Part shown: piece after piece, positions 52,494 through 64,000 of the stretch
How positions within the stretch are numbered: position 1 is the first letter of the stretch
How the letters are laid out: every line of letters begins with the position of its first letter
Assembly (NCBI RefSeq): GCF_032854445.1
Contig: NW_027017956.1
Coordinates: forward strand, 496,001-560,000
Origin: Liolophura sinensis
Taxonomy: Eukaryota; Mollusca; Polyplacophora; Chitonida; Chitonidae
DNA length: 64,000 bases
Direction of reading: 5' to 3'
Position numbers and translations under genes: made by a program
Notes under the pieces: model-generated
The model's database searches: none
What the model was told of the DNA's origin: nothing
The model's input: the letters and a program-made list of their open reading frames with translations, nothing else

Positions 52494-55400
52494 CGACATA
52501 CATACAAGATGAAGATTGTAATCGACATAATAGCATGTTCAGTTACAAAATGAGCATTGTAATCATTGTAATAGCATGTTAAGTTACAAAGTGAACATTG
52601 TAATCCTTATAATTGCATGTTCAGTTACAAGATGAACATTGTAATCATTATAAAAACATCATCAGTTGCAAGGTGAACATTGTAATCAGTATACAAGCAT
52701 GCTCAGTTGCAAAATGGACATTGTAATCATTACAATAGCATATTCAGTTACAAGATGAACATTGTAATCATTATAATCATGTGCTCAGTTACAAGGTGAA
52801 CATTGTAATCATTACAATAGCGTGCTCAGTTACAAGATGAACATTGTAATCATTATAAAAACATGCCCAGCTACAAGATGAACAATGTAATAGTTAAAAT
52901 AGCATGATCAGTTACGAAGTGAACATTGTAATCATTAAAATATCATTTTCAGTTACAAGATGAAGATTGTAATCGACATAATAGCATGTTCAGTTACAAG
53001 ATGAACATTGTAATCATTGTAATAGCATGTTCAGTTACAAAGTAAACATTGTAATCATTATAATAGCGTCAACGGTTACAAAATCACCATTGTAATCAAT
53101 ATAATAGCATGCTCAGTTACAAAATGAATATTTCAATCATTATATTAGCATATTTCATTACAAGATGAACATTGTAATCATTATTATAGCATATGTAGTT
53201 ACAAGATGAACATTGTAATCATTATAAAAACATCATCAGTTACAAGTGAACATTGTAATCAGTATAAAAGCATGCTCAGTTGCAAAATGGATATTGTAAT
53301 CATTACATTAGCATATTCACTTACAAGATGAACATTGTAATCATTATAATAATGTGCTCAGTTACAAGGTGAACAATGTAATCATTGTAAAAGCATGTTC
53401 AGTTACAAAGTGAACATTGTATTCCTTATAATTGCATGTTCACTTTCAAAGTGAACATTGTAATCATTATAAAAACATCATCAGTTGCAAAGTGAAAATT
53501 GTAATCAGTATACAAGCATGCTCAGTTGCAAAATGGACATTGTAATCATTACAATAGCATATTCACTTACAAGATGAACATTGTAATCATTATAATAATG
53601 TGCTCAGTTACAAGGTGAACAATGTAATCATTGTAATAGCATCTTCAGTTACAAAGTGACCATTGTAATCCTTATAATTGCATGTTCTGTTACAAGATGA
53701 ACATTGTAATCATTATAAAAAGTAAACAGTTTCAAGGTGAACATTGTAATCAGTATACAAGCATGCTCAGTTGCAAAATGGACATTGTAATCATTACATT
53801 AGCATATTCACTTGCAAGATGAATATTGTAATCATTATAATAACATCATCAGTTACATAAGCATTGTATTCATTATATTAGCTCGTTGACTTACAAGATA
53901 AACATTGTAATCATTATAAAAGCATGTTCATTTACAAGGTGAACATAGTAATCATTTTAAAAACATGCTCAGTTGCAAGATGAAGATTGTAATCGACATA
54001 ATAGCATGTTCAGTTACAAGATGAACATTGTAATCTTTATAAAAACATCATCAGTTGCAAAGTGAACATTGTAATCAGTATACAAGCATGCTCAGTTGCA
54101 AGATAATCATTGTAATCATTACATTAGCATATTCAGTTACAAGATGAGTATTGTAATCATTATAATAACATCATCAGTTACAAAATGAACATTGTATTCA
54201 TTATATTAGCACGTTCAATTACAAGATGAACATTGTAATCATTATAATATCATGCTCAGTTGCAAGATGAAGATTGTAATCGACATAATTGCATGTTCAG
54301 TTACAAGATGAACATTGTAATCATTGTAATAGCATGTTCAGTTACAAAGTGAACATTGTAATCCTTATAATTGCATGTTCAGTTACAAGATGAACATTGT
54401 AATCATTATAAAAACATCATCAGTTCCAAGGTGAACATTGTAATCAGTATACAAGCATGCTCAGTTGCAAAATGGACATTGTAATCATTGCAATAGCATA
54501 TTCAGTTACAAGATGAGCAATGTAATCATTATAATAGCATGCTCAATTACAAGATGAAGATTGTAATTCGTATAATAGCATGCTCAGTTACAACATTAAC
54601 ATTGTAATCATTATAATAGCATGTTCAGTTACAAGATGAACATTGTAATCAGTATAATAGCATGCTCAGTTACAAAATTAATATTTTAATTATTACACTA
54701 GTGTGCCCAGTTACAAGATGAACATTGTAATTAGTATAATAGCATGTTCAGTTACAAAGTGAACATTGTAATCCATATAATAGCATGCTCAGTTTCAAGA
54801 TAAATATTGTAATCATTACAATATCATTTTCAGTTACAAGATGAAGATTGTAATCGACATAATAGCATGTTCAGTTACAAGATGAACATTGTAATCATTG
54901 TAATAGCATGTTCAGTTACAAAGTGAACATTGTAATCCTTATAATTGCATGTTCAGTTACAAGATGAACATTGTAATCATGATAAAAACATCATCAGTTG
55001 CAAGGTGAACATTGTAATCAATATACAAGCAAGCTCAGTTGCAAATTGGACACTGTAATCATTACAATAGCATATTCAGTTACAAGATGAACATTGTAAT
55101 CATTATAATCAAATGCTCAGTTACAAGGTGAACATTATAATCATTACAATAGCGTGCTCAGTTACAAGATGAACATTGTAATCATTATAAAAACATGCCC
55201 AGTTACAAGATGAACATTGTAATAGTTAAAATAGCATGATCAGTTACGAAGTGAACATTGTAATCATTATAATATCATTTTCAGTTGCAAGATAAACATT
55301 GTAATCAGTATACAAGCATGCTCAGTTGCAAGATAAACATTGTAATCATTACATTAGCATATTCACTTACAAGATGAATATTGTAATCATTATAATAACA

Positions 55401-56488
55401 TCATCAGTTACAAAGTAAACATTGTATTCATTATATTAGCACGTTCAATTACAAGATGAACATTGTAATCATTATAAAAGCATGTTCAGTTACAAGGTGA
55501 ACATTGTAATCTTTATAAAAACATGCTCAGTTACAAGATGAACATTCTAATCATTATAATAGCATGTTCATTTACAAGGTGGACATTGTAAGTATAAAAG
55601 CATGCTCAGTTGCAAAATGGACATTGTAATCATTACATAAGCATATTTAGTTACAAGATGAATATTGTAATCATTATATAAACATCATCAGTTACAAAAT
55701 GAACATTGTATTCATTATATTAGCACGTTCAATTACAGGATGAACATTGTAATCATTATAATATTATGCTCAATTGCAAGATAAAGATTGTAATCGACAT
55801 AATAGCATGTTCAGTTACAAGATGAACATTGTAATCATTGTAATAGCATGTTCAGTTACAAAGTGAACATTGTAATCCTTATAATTGCATGTTCAGTTAC
55901 AAGATGAACGTTGTAATCATTATAAAAACATCATCAGTTCCTAGGTGAACATTGTAATCAGTATACAAGCATGCTCAGTTGCAAAATGGACATTGTAATA
56001 ATTGCAATAGCATATTCAGTTACAAGATGAACATTGCAATCATTATAATAATGTGCTCAGTTACAAGGAGAACATTGAAATCATTACAATAGCGTGCTCA
56101 GTTACAAGGTGAACATTGTAATCATTATAAAAACATGCCCAGTTACAAGATGAACATTGTAATAGTTAAAATAGCATGCTCAAGTACAAGATGAGCGATG
56201 TAATCATTATAATATCATGCTCAATTACAAGATGAAAATTATAATTCGTATAATAGCATGCTCAGTTACAACATGAACATTGTAATCATTATAATAGCAT
56301 GTTCAGTTACAAGATGAACATTGTAATCAGTATAATAGCATGCTCAGTTACAAAATTAATATTTTAATTATTACACTAGTATGCCCAGTTACAAGATGAA
56401 CATTGTAATCAGTATAATAGCGTGCTCAGTTACAAGATGAGCAGGGTAATCATTATAATAGCATGTTCAGTTACCAGATGAACATTGT
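52494..56488 (+). repeat. 41-bp satellite array, B10 to B'11 (3,995 bp)
   Basis: The first 2.2 kb follows the block order seen after cassettes 6 and 8 (CACTTTCAAAG near 53442). From about 54740 it changes to monomers that are rarer in this window (CAGTTTCAAGATAAATATTG, CAAATGCTCAG, AACATTATAATC). From about 55300 it joins the end block seen before other cassettes. No gene is seen. Confidence 0.92.
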
Positions 56489-57373
56489 AAGAATTATTTT
56501 TAGAATAAATCGCTTCCAAACTCTGGTATATTCACCTTAGTTTAACTAAACGCCATCATATCGTATTTATGTTAATTACATGTAATATTGTAATAGGCAT
56601 GTTCTTAAGTCAAGCGGCCCTTTCTTAGACTGTTTAGCCTTTCAAAACGAAAAATACAGGTATGCATATTTAAGAGAATTTATGTTTGTCCTTTTTTAAA
56701 ACCATTTTCTTCATTCCTCAATGAAAAATACATGCATTGTTTCGCACCCCTATTTGCAGCGTACTGGCAATGGGCCAAATGTGTAGAATACGATATCTGT
56801 GAAATTAATCTGACTGCAATAAGATCAGAAAATTCGACCCCAATTCTTTGATGGTTTTCTCTACGGTTCTTCTATATCGGGACTAGTCTTGCTTACAATG
56901 GTAACTGATGCTGGTCGGCAGGTACACGTACGTTAATGAGATCAATAACTTTGTCTCTTTCTTTCAGGACAAATATGTAACTTATTAAACTAACGGTTTT
57001 GACAGATAAATGTTACAGCTCTGTGATCTCATCATGTTAGAAATGAAATAACAAATGCGATATAGACGTACTTGAGATCCTAATATTTTTTTTCCAGAGT
57101 GCTTACGGTGGACTTCGTTTGGATTCTGTGAGGGTTTTGATAGGTCTGTTATATGTTAATTGTGTATTACTGAAAACTCGCTCCACTAATATTATATGTA
57201 CAAACATGTTTGCTTAAAGCCTTCCTTTCACTAGGAAATAAAATAGCCTGAGTAGGAGCCTTGTCAGGTGGGGTTATGTATGGGAGGACTAAGGTTTGCC
57301 TGAAGTGAAAGACATAGGTACAGTAAATGGCGCAGAGACATACATGTCTTTACAGATAAATGTTATCTGATCG
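56489..57373 (+). repeat. 885-bp core, copy 11 (divergent B-like)
   Basis: Still exactly 885 bp, but it has the most private changes of all copies: CAAGCGGCCCTTTC, AACGAAAAATACAGG, GAGAATTTATG, GCTTACAATGG, GCTGGTCGG, AATGTTACAGC, GAGATCCTAATATTTTTTTT and GTGTATTACTG. It has AACAAATGCG (B) but ACAAACATG (A) followed by TTTGC (B). Confidence 0.88.
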
Positions 57374-57385
57374 TCAGTTGCACAG

Positions 57386-57746
57386 ACCGGCCCGGATAGC
57401 ACAGTTGGTAGAGCGTCCGCTTCGGGACCGGTAGATCCAGGATCAATCCTTGGTCGAGTCACACCTAAGACTTTAAAAGAGGAAGTTGTAACTTCCTCGT
57501 TTGGCGTTCAGCATGAAGGGGATAGTGCAACGACTGGTTGACCCGTTTCAGCATAATGGCTCGGGCGGGGCGGCTTACTTGCCTTCGGTAAGTCGTCTCA
57601 GTGATGCAGCACTAAATAAAAGAGCGGTGAAAATCCGTCCTGCAACAAGGAGGCACATTACACGTGCATGCACCCTAATGATTCCTTCGTCGTCATAAGA
57701 CTGAAAAATTGTTGAGTACGACGTTAAACCCCAAGCACTCACTCAC
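57386..57746 (+). mobile_element. tRNA-derived SINE, copy 11 (A/B intermediate)
   Basis: 361 bp. GTAACTTCC, AGCATAATGG and TTACACGTG are B-type. GTTGAGTACGAC is A-type. AAGGGGATAG is intermediate between the A and B forms. A private CATAAGACTG replaces CATATGACTG. Target-site duplications at 57374-57385 and 57747-57758 are perfect. Confidence 0.88.
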
Positions 57747-57758
57747 TCAGTTGCACAG

Positions 57759-59341
57759 CGACATACATACAAGATGAAGATTGTAATCGACATAATAGCA
57801 TGTTCAGTTACAAAATGAACATTGTAATCATTGTAATAGCATGTTCAGTTACAAAGTGAACATTGTAATCCTTATAATTGCATGTTCAGTTACAAGATGA
57901 ACATTGCAATCATTATAAAAACATCATCAGTTGCAAGGTGAACATTGTAATCAGTATACAAGCATGCTCAGTTGCAAAATGGACATTGTAATCATTACAA
58001 TAGCATATTCAGTTACAAGATGAACATTGTAATCATTATAATCATGTGCTCAGTTACAAGGTGAACATTGTAATCATTACAATAGCGTGCTCAGTTACAA
58101 GATGAACATTGTAATCATTATAAAAACATGCCCAGTTACAAGATGAACATTGTAATAGTTAAAATAGCATGATCAGTTACGAAGTGAACATTGTAATCAT
58201 TATAATAGCATGCTCAGTTGCAAGATAAACAATGTAATCATTATAATATCATTTTCAGTTACAAGATGAAGATTGTAATCGACATAATAGCATGTTCAGT
58301 TACAAGATGAACATTGTAATCATTGTAAGAGCATGTTCAGTTACAAAGTAAACATTGTAATCATTATAATAGCGTCAACAATTACAAAATCACCATTGTA
58401 ATTAATATAATAGCATGCTCAGTTACAAAATGAATATTTCAATCATTATATTAGCATATTTAATTACAAGATGAACATTGTAATCATTATTATAGCATAT
58501 GTAGTTACAAGTTGAACATTGTAATCATTATAAAAATATCATCAGTTACAAGGTGAACATTGTAATCAGTATAAAAGCATGCTCAGTTGCAAAATGGATA
58601 TTGTAATCATTAACTTAGCATATTCACTTACAAGATGAACATTGTAATCATTATAATAATGTGCTCAGTTACAAGGTGAACAATGTAATCATTGTAATAG
58701 CATGTTCAGTTACAAAATGAACATTGTAATCCTCATAATTGCATGTTCAGTTACAAGATGAACATTGTAATCATTATAAAAAGTAAACAGTTTCAAGGTG
58801 AACATTGTAATCAGTATACAAGCATGCTCAGTTGCAAAATGGACATTGTAATCATTACATTAGCATATTCACTTACAAGATGAATATTGTAATCATTATA
58901 ATAACATCATCAGTTACAACATAAGCATTGTATTCATTATATTAGCTCGTTGACTTACAAGATAAACATTGTAATCATTATAAAAGCTTGTTCAGTTACA
59001 AGGTGAACATAGTAATCATTATAAAAACATGCTCAGTTGCAAGATGAAGATTGTAATCGACATAATAGCATGTTCAGTTACAAGATGAACATTGTAATCA
59101 TTTTAAAAACATGCTCAGTTACAACATGAACATTGTAATCATTATAATAGCATGTTCAGTTACAAGATGAACATTGTAATCAGTATAATAGCATGCTCAG
59201 TTACAAAATTAATATTTTAATTATTACACTAGTATGCCCAGTTACAAGATGAACATTGTAATCAGTATAATAGCGTGCTCAGTTACAAGATGAGCAATGT
59301 AATCATTATAATAGCATGTTCAGTTACCAGATGAACATTGT
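57759..59341 (+). repeat. 41-bp satellite array, B'11 to A12 (1,583 bp, shortest)
   Basis: It starts with the usual post-cassette order but carries private changes (CAACAATTACAAAATCACC near 58376, TCATTAACTTAGC near 58605). It then jumps near 59100 directly to the terminal block (TTTTAAAAACATGCTCAGTT joined to ACAACATGAAC), so its middle is missing. Confidence 0.92.
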
Positions 59342-60228
59342 AAGAATTATTTTTAGAATAAATCGCTTCCAAACTCTGGTATATTCACCTTAGTTTAACT
59401 AAACGCCATCATATCGTATTTATGTTAATTACATGTAATATTGTAATAGGCATGTTCTTAAGTCAAGTGGCCCTTTGTTAGACTGTTTAGCCTTTCAAAA
59501 CGGAAACTACAGGTATGCATATTTAAGAGAACTTAAGTTTGTCCTTTTTTAAAACCATTTTCTTCATTCCTCAATGAAAAAATACATGCATTGTTTTCGC
59601 ACCCCTATTTGCAGCGTACTGGCAATGGGCCAAATGTGTAGAATACGATATCTGTGAAATTAATCTGACTGCAATAAGATCAGAAAATTCGACCCCAATT
59701 CTTTGATGGTTTTCTCTGCGGTTCTTCTATATCGGGACTAGTCTTGCTGACAATGGTAACTCATGCTCGTCGGCAGGTATACGTACGTTAATGAGATCAA
59801 TAACTTTGTCTCTTTCTTTCAGGACAAATATGTAACTTATTAAACTAACGGTTTTGACAGATAAATGTAACAGCTCTGTGATCTCATCATGTTAGAAATG
59901 AAATAAAAAATGCGATATAGACGTACTTGAGCTCCTAATATGTTTTTTCCAGAGTGCTTTCGGTGGACTTCGTTTGGATTCTGTGAGGGTTTTGATAGGT
60001 CTGTTATATGTTAATTGTGGATTACTGAAAACTCGCTCCACTAACATTATATATACAAACATGTATGCTTAAAGCCTTCCTTTCACTAGGAAATAAAATA
60101 GCCTGAGTAGGAGCCTTGTCAGGTGGGGTTATGTATGGGAGGACTAAGGTTTGCCTGAAGTGAAAGACATAGGTACAGTAAATGGCGCAGAGACATACAT
60201 GTCTTTACAGATAAATGTTATCTGATCG
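59342..60228 (+). repeat. 887-bp core, copy 12 (A subtype, two insertions)
   Basis: The only core with a changed length. One extra A (GAAAAAATAC, near 59580) and one extra T (GTTTTCGC, near 59597) lie in homopolymers. The right half is A-type, but CTGCGGTTC near 59716 is a B-type variant, so it is mosaic. Private GGTATACGTAC and GCTTTCGGTGG. Confidence 0.88.
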
Positions 60229-60240
60229 TCAGTTGCACAG

Positions 60241-60606
60241 ACCGGCCCGGATAGCACAGTTGGTAGAGCGTCCGCTTCGGGACCGGTAGATCCAGGATCA
60301 ATCCTTGGTCGAGTCACACCTAAGACTTTAAAAGAGGAAGTTGTGACTTCCTCGTTTGGCGTTCAGCGTGAAGGGGGATAGTGCAACGACTGGTTGACCC
60401 GTTTCAGTATAATGGCTCGGGCGGGGCGGCTTACTTGCCTTCGGTAAGTCGTCTCAGTTATGCAGCACTAAATAAAAGAGCGGTGAAAATCCGTCCTGCA
60501 ACAAGGAGGCACATTAAACGTGCATGCACCCTAATGATTCCTTCGTCGTCATATGACTGAAAAATTGTTGAGTACGACGTTAAACCCCAAGCACTCACTC
60601 ACTCAC
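60241..60606 (+). mobile_element. tRNA-derived SINE, copy 12 (A subtype)
   Basis: 366 bp with A markers and CAGTTATGC. A private GTTCAGCGTGAAG changes the ATG present in all other copies. Target-site duplications are at 60229-60240 and 60607-60618. Confidence 0.88.
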
Positions 60607-60618
60607 TCAGTTGCACAG

Positions 60619-63388
60619 CGACATACATACAAGATGAAGATTGTAATCGACATAATAGCATGTTCAGTTACAAAATGAACATTGTAATCATTGTAATAGC
60701 ATGTTAAGTTACAAAGTGAACATTGTAATCCTTATAATTGCATGTTCAGTTACAAGATGAACATTGTAATCATTATAAAAACATCATCAGCTGCAAGGTG
60801 AACATTGTAATCAGTATACAAGCATGCTCAGTTGCAAAATGGACATTGTAATCATTACAATAGCATATTCAGTTACAAGATGAACATTGTAATCATTATA
60901 ATCATGTGCTCAGTTACAAGGTGAACATTGTAATCATTACAATAGCGTGCTCAGTTACAAGATGAACATTGTAATCATTATAAAAACATGCCCAGTTACA
61001 AGATGAACATTGTAATAGTTAAAATAGCATGATCAGTTACGAAGTGAACATTGTAATCATTATAATAGCATGCTCAGTTGCAAGATAAACATTGTAATCA
61101 TTATAATATCATTTTCAGTTACAAGATGAAGATTGTAATCGACATAATAGCATGTTCAGTTACAAGATGAACATTGTAATCATTGTAATAGCATGTTCAG
61201 TTACAAAGTAAACATTGTAATCATTATAATAGCGTCAACGGTTACAAAATGAATATTGCAATTATTATATTAGCATATGTAGTTACAAGATGAACATTGT
61301 AATCACTATTATAACATATGTAGTTACAAGATGAACATTTTAATCATTATAAAAACATCATCAGTTACAAGGTGAACATTGTAATCAGTATAAAAGCATG
61401 CTCAGTTGCAAAATGGATATTGTAATCATTACATTAGCATATTCACTTACAAGATGAACATTGTAATCATTATAATAATGTGCTCAGTTACAAGGTGAAC
61501 AATGTAATCATTGTAATAGCATGTTCAGTTACAAAGTGAACATTGTAATCCTTATAATTGCATGTTCAGTTACAAAGTGAACATTGTAATCATTATAAAA
61601 ACATCATCAGTTGCAAGGTGAACATTGTAATCAGTATACAAGCATGCTCAGTTGCAAAATGGACATTGTAATCATTACAATAGCATATTCAGTTACAAGA
61701 TGAACATTGTAATCATTATAATAATGCGCTCAGTTACAAGGTGAACCATGTAATCATTGTAATAGCCTGTTCAGTTACAAAGTGAACATTGTAATCCTTA
61801 TAATTGCATGTTCAGTTACAAGATGAACATTGTAATCAATATAAAAACATAAACAGTTACAAGGTGAACATTGTAATCAGGATACAAGCATGCTCAGTTG
61901 CAAAATGGACATTGTAATCATTACATTAGCATATTCACTTACAAGATGAATATTGTAATTATTATAATAACATCATCAGTTACAATGTAAACATTGTATT
62001 CATTATATTAGCTCGTTCACTTACAAGATAATCATTGTAATCATTATAAAAGCATGTTCAGCTACAAGGTGAACATAGTAATCATTTTAAAAACATGCTC
62101 AGTTGCAAGATGAAGATTGTAATCGACATAATAGCATGTTGAGTTATAAGATGAACATTGTAATCATTATAAAAACATCATCAGTTGCAAGGTGAACATT
62201 GTAATCAGTATACAAGCATGCTCAGTTGCAAGATAAACATTGTAATCATTACATTAGCATATTCACTTACAAGATGAATATTGTAATCATTATAATAACA
62301 TCATCAGTTACAAAGTAAACATTGTATTCATTATATTAGCACGTTCAATTACAAGATGAACATTGTAATCATTATAAAAGCATGTTCAGTTACAAGGTGA
62401 ACATTGTAATCTTTATAAAATCATGCTCAGTTACAAGATGAACATTCTAATCATTATAATAGCATGTTCAGTTACAAGGTGGACATTGTAAGTATAAAAG
62501 CATGCTCAGTTGCAAAATGGACATTGTAATCATTACATAAGCATATTTAGTTACAAGATGAATATTGTAATCATTATAATAACATCATCAGTTACAAAAT
62601 GAACATTGTATTCAATATATTAGCACGTTCAATTACAAGATGAACATTGTAATCATTATAATATCATGCTCAGTTGCAAGATAAAGATTGTAATCGACAT
62701 AATAGCATGTTCAGTTACAAGATGAACATTGTAATCATTGTAATAGCATGTTCAGTTACAAAGTGAACATTGTAATCCTTACAATTGCATGTTCAGTTAC
62801 AAGATGAACGTTGTTATCATTATAAAAACATCATCAGTTCCTAGGTGAACATTGTAATCAGTATACAAGCATGCTCAGTTGCAAAATGGACATTGTAATC
62901 ATTGCAATAGCATATTCAGTTACAAGATGAACATTGCAATCATTATAATAATGTGCTCAGTTACAAGGAGAACATTGAAATCATTACAATAGCGTCCTCA
63001 GTTGCAAAATGGACATTGTAATCATTACAATAGGATATTCAGTTACAAGATGAACATTGTAATCATTATAATAATGCGCTCAGTTACAAGATGAGCAATG
63101 TAATCATTATAATAGCATGCTCAATTACAAGATGAAAATTGTAATTCGTATAATAGCATGCTCAGTTACAACATGAACATTGTAATCATTATAATAGCAT
63201 GTTCAGTTACAAGATCAACATTGTAATCAGTATAATAGCATGCTCAGTTACAAAATTAATATTTTAATTATTACACTAGTATGCCCAGTTACAAGATGAA
63301 CATTGTAATCAGTATAATAGCGTGCTCAGTTACAAGATGAGCAATGTAATCATTATAATAGCATGTTCAGTTACCAGATGAACATTGT
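60619..63388 (+). repeat. 41-bp satellite array, A12 to B13 (2,770 bp)
   Basis: It lacks exactly one monomer near 61250 (GGTTACAAAAT runs straight into GAATATTGC). It contains a foreign block of monomers at about 62995-63090. The rest follows the common A-to-B order. Confidence 0.93.
62995..63090 (+). repeat. Displaced monomer block inside the A12-to-B13 array
   Basis: CCTCAG, AATAGGATATTC and AATGCGCTCAG occur together here. Elsewhere this trio sits in B-to-A arrays (near 8570-8650, 34200-34280 and 45800-45890). At this position the other A-to-B arrays have AAAACATGCCCAG and TAATAGTTAAAATAG monomers. The net length of the array is unchanged. Confidence 0.8.
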
Positions 63389-64000
63389 AAGAATTATTTT
63401 TAGAATAAATCGCTTCCAAACTCTGGTATATTCACCTTAGTTTAACTAAACGCCATCATATCGTATTTATGTTAATTACATGTAATATTGTAATAGGCAT
63501 GTTCTTAAGTCAAATGGCCCTTTGTTAGACTGTTTAGCCTTTCAAAACGGAAACTACAGGTATGCATATTTAAGAGAACTTAAGTTTGTCCTTTTTTAAA
63601 ACCATTTTCTTCATTCCTCAATGAAAAATACATGCATTGTTTCGCACCCCTATTTGCAGCGTACTGGCAATGGGCCAAATGTGTAGAATACGATATCTGT
63701 GAAATTAATCTGACTGCAATAAGATCAGAAAATTCGACCCCAATTCTTTGATGGTTTTCTCTGCGGTTCTTCTATATTGGGACTAGTCTTGCTGACAATG
63801 GTAACTGATGCTCGTCGGCAGGTACACGTACGTTAATGAGATCAATAACTTTGTCTCTTTCTTTCAGGACAAATATGTAACTTATTAAACTAACGGTTTT
63901 GACAGATAAATGTAACAGCTCTGTGATCTCATCATGTTAGAAATGAAATAACAAATGCGATATAGACGTACTTGAGCTCCTAATATGTTTTTTGCAGAGT
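63389..64000 (+). repeat. Core, copy 13 (B subtype), cut by the window end
   Basis: The first 612 bases of a core. AACAAATGCG and CTGCGGTTC make it B-type, as the alternation predicts. Private TATATTGGG near 63775 and TTTTTTGCAGAG (TTTTTTCCAGAG elsewhere) near 63989. Its SINE would lie beyond the window. Confidence 0.9.

Larger units (their letters stand above)
47177..59341 (+). repeat. Higher-order repeat unit 5 (A9 - array - B10 - array - B'11 - array)
   Basis: 12,165 bp. It breaks the strict alternation by carrying an extra, divergent B-like cassette (copy 11) where the other units have a long B-to-A array. Confidence 0.75.
59342..64000 (+). repeat. Higher-order repeat unit 6, right-truncated (A12 - array - B13)
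   Basis: The unit continues beyond the window. A12-to-B13 spacing is 4,047 bp, in line with the other A-to-B intervals. Confidence 0.75.

Noticed and set aside
1-64000. Telomeric, ribosomal RNA or histone repeat
   Set aside because: No TTAGGG-type runs, no rRNA-like conserved stretches and no histone frames are present on either strand.

Overview
The window is non-coding, AT-rich eukaryotic satellite DNA. I find no protein-coding gene that I can support. All of it is built from three modules in a single orientation: (1) a 41-bp tandem repeat, about 48.2 kb in total or roughly 1,175 monomers by length; (2) an unrelated, mostly unique core of exactly 885 bp (887 in one copy); (3) a tRNA-derived SINE of about 350-370 bp inserted at the right edge of each core. 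The core plus SINE forms a cassette of about 1.27 kb. It occurs 12 times complete and once cut off by the right end of the window.

The organism is most likely a marine mollusc, perhaps a gastropod. The SINE has a pol III head (A and B boxes), a body that I recall from molluscan tRNA-SINEs, and an ACTC-repeat tail. That taxonomic call rests on memory of the SINE type, not on a search.

Layout: cassettes start at 308, 4394, 9941, 14027, 23468, 27561, 35570, 39168, 47177, 51223, 56489, 59342 and 63389. They fall into two subtypes, A and B, separated by linked diagnostic differences in both core and SINE. The order is A-B-A-B-A-B-A-B-A-B-B'-A-B, so the real repeating unit is a higher-order repeat with two cassettes. 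Its A-to-A spacing is 9.6, 13.5, 12.1, 11.6 and 12.2 kb. A-to-B arrays are short and regular (about 2.3-2.8 kb). B-to-A arrays are long and variable (4.3-8.2 kb) and contain internal restarts that look like places where a cassette is missing.

How the modules relate: every SINE is flanked by the same perfect 12-bp target-site duplication. The SINE therefore inserted once, into monomer-like sequence at the edge of the array, and the cassette was then amplified with the satellite. Changes in array length come in whole multiples of 41 bp (losses of one or twelve monomers, and a 2,741-bp tandem duplication with almost no divergence). Core length is essentially frozen. This points to unequal exchange or replication slippage acting on the arrays, with homogenisation of the cassettes. 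The canonical monomer carries a dyad, TTACAA-N8-TTGTAA, next to the palindrome TAATCATTA. The arrays are therefore dense fields of potential hairpin or protein-binding sites. Any function, such as centromeric or other heterochromatin or pol III transcription, is inference.
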